A DNA stretch of 40,386 nucleotides from Acidobacteriota bacterium (lineage in GTDB: Bacteria; Acidobacteriota; Vicinamibacteria; Marinacidobacterales; Marinacidobacteraceae): contig JAPPGX010000171.1 in the NCBI GenBank assembly GCA_028877265.1, positions 1 to 40,386 of the forward strand. The letters run 5' to 3'. Position 1 is the first letter of the stretch; every line of letters starts with the position of its first letter. The position numbers and the translations under genes were made by a program. Positions 40,341-40,386 of this stretch are shown one piece after another. Below the pieces are notes generated by a model that saw nothing but the letters and a program-made list of their open reading frames with translations, was not told the origin of the DNA and searched no databases.

Positions 40341-40386
40341 TGTCACACGTGAGATGTCGTATTGGTTGTGGTAACTTCGACCCCGT

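Noticed and set aside
1..40386. CRISPR array, rRNA genes, riboswitches
   Set aside because: I saw no regularly spaced direct repeats, no rRNA-like stretches, and no preQ1 or other riboswitch-like leader ahead of tgt or elsewhere.

Overview
The window is a high-GC (roughly 65-70% by eye), densely packed bacterial chromosome segment. LspA and Lgt, several Sec/Tat-exported proteins, a TolC-type outer-membrane protein and a lipoprotein point to a Gram-negative cell. The DUF1592-type cytochrome next to a HXXSHH (DUF1552) Tat protein and a secreted ankyrin protein is a combination common in Acidobacteriota, Planctomycetota and some other soil or marine lineages. Acidobacteriota or a relative is my best guess, but nothing here fixes the phylum.

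Layout. 1-172 holds no gene but has two repeats. 173-2277 (minus) encodes an M20/AbgB-like amidohydrolase and a small lipoprotein. 2408-2492 is tRNA-Leu(UAG). tig and clpP follow on the plus strand. At 4697-11184 a four-gene exported cassette sits where clpX would normally be: DUF1592 cytochrome, HXXSHH protein, ankyrin protein, and a protein of unknown family. clpX comes only after it. A translation/transcription block then runs engB, rho, rpmE, prfA, prmC, coupled to a sodium:solute symporter and an ECHDC3-like crotonase. A divergent GNAT gene precedes lspA, lgt and an RluD-like synthase, then pyrR-pyrB-pyrC and a TIGR02757 protein. A minus-strand TolC-like gene faces that protein. truA-uppS-cdsA (plus) converge with dxr-rseP (minus). 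A MenC2-like enolase, a secreted HEAT-cyclophilin fusion, a Cof-like HAD phosphatase and tgt complete the housekeeping part, ending at 38338.

From about 38340 the character changes. There are 823 bases with no convincing gene, which hold a minus-strand intrinsic terminator, a second copy of a mirror repeat seen at the left edge, and a 0.33-kb element bounded by near-perfect 28-bp inverted repeats. A lone, lower-GC minus-strand gene follows, which looks like an EVE/PUA-like domain joined to an Mrr-like (QxK) nuclease domain. The last 0.25 kb is a decayed tyrosine integrase. I read this as the edge of a mobile or defence island.

Signals that cut across genes: (i) AT-rich -10-like boxes lie 6-17 bases before start codons that lack a Shine-Dalgarno sequence, suggesting leaderless transcripts; (ii) stop/start overlaps (ATGA, GTGA, TAGTG) are frequent, including two where the only well-placed start is CTG; (iii) a double-hairpin repeat occurs three times, each time at gene 3' ends. 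The best candidates for something undescribed are the exported cassette between clpP and clpX and the EVE-Mrr gene on the island edge. Family assignments come from reading motifs, not from database searches.
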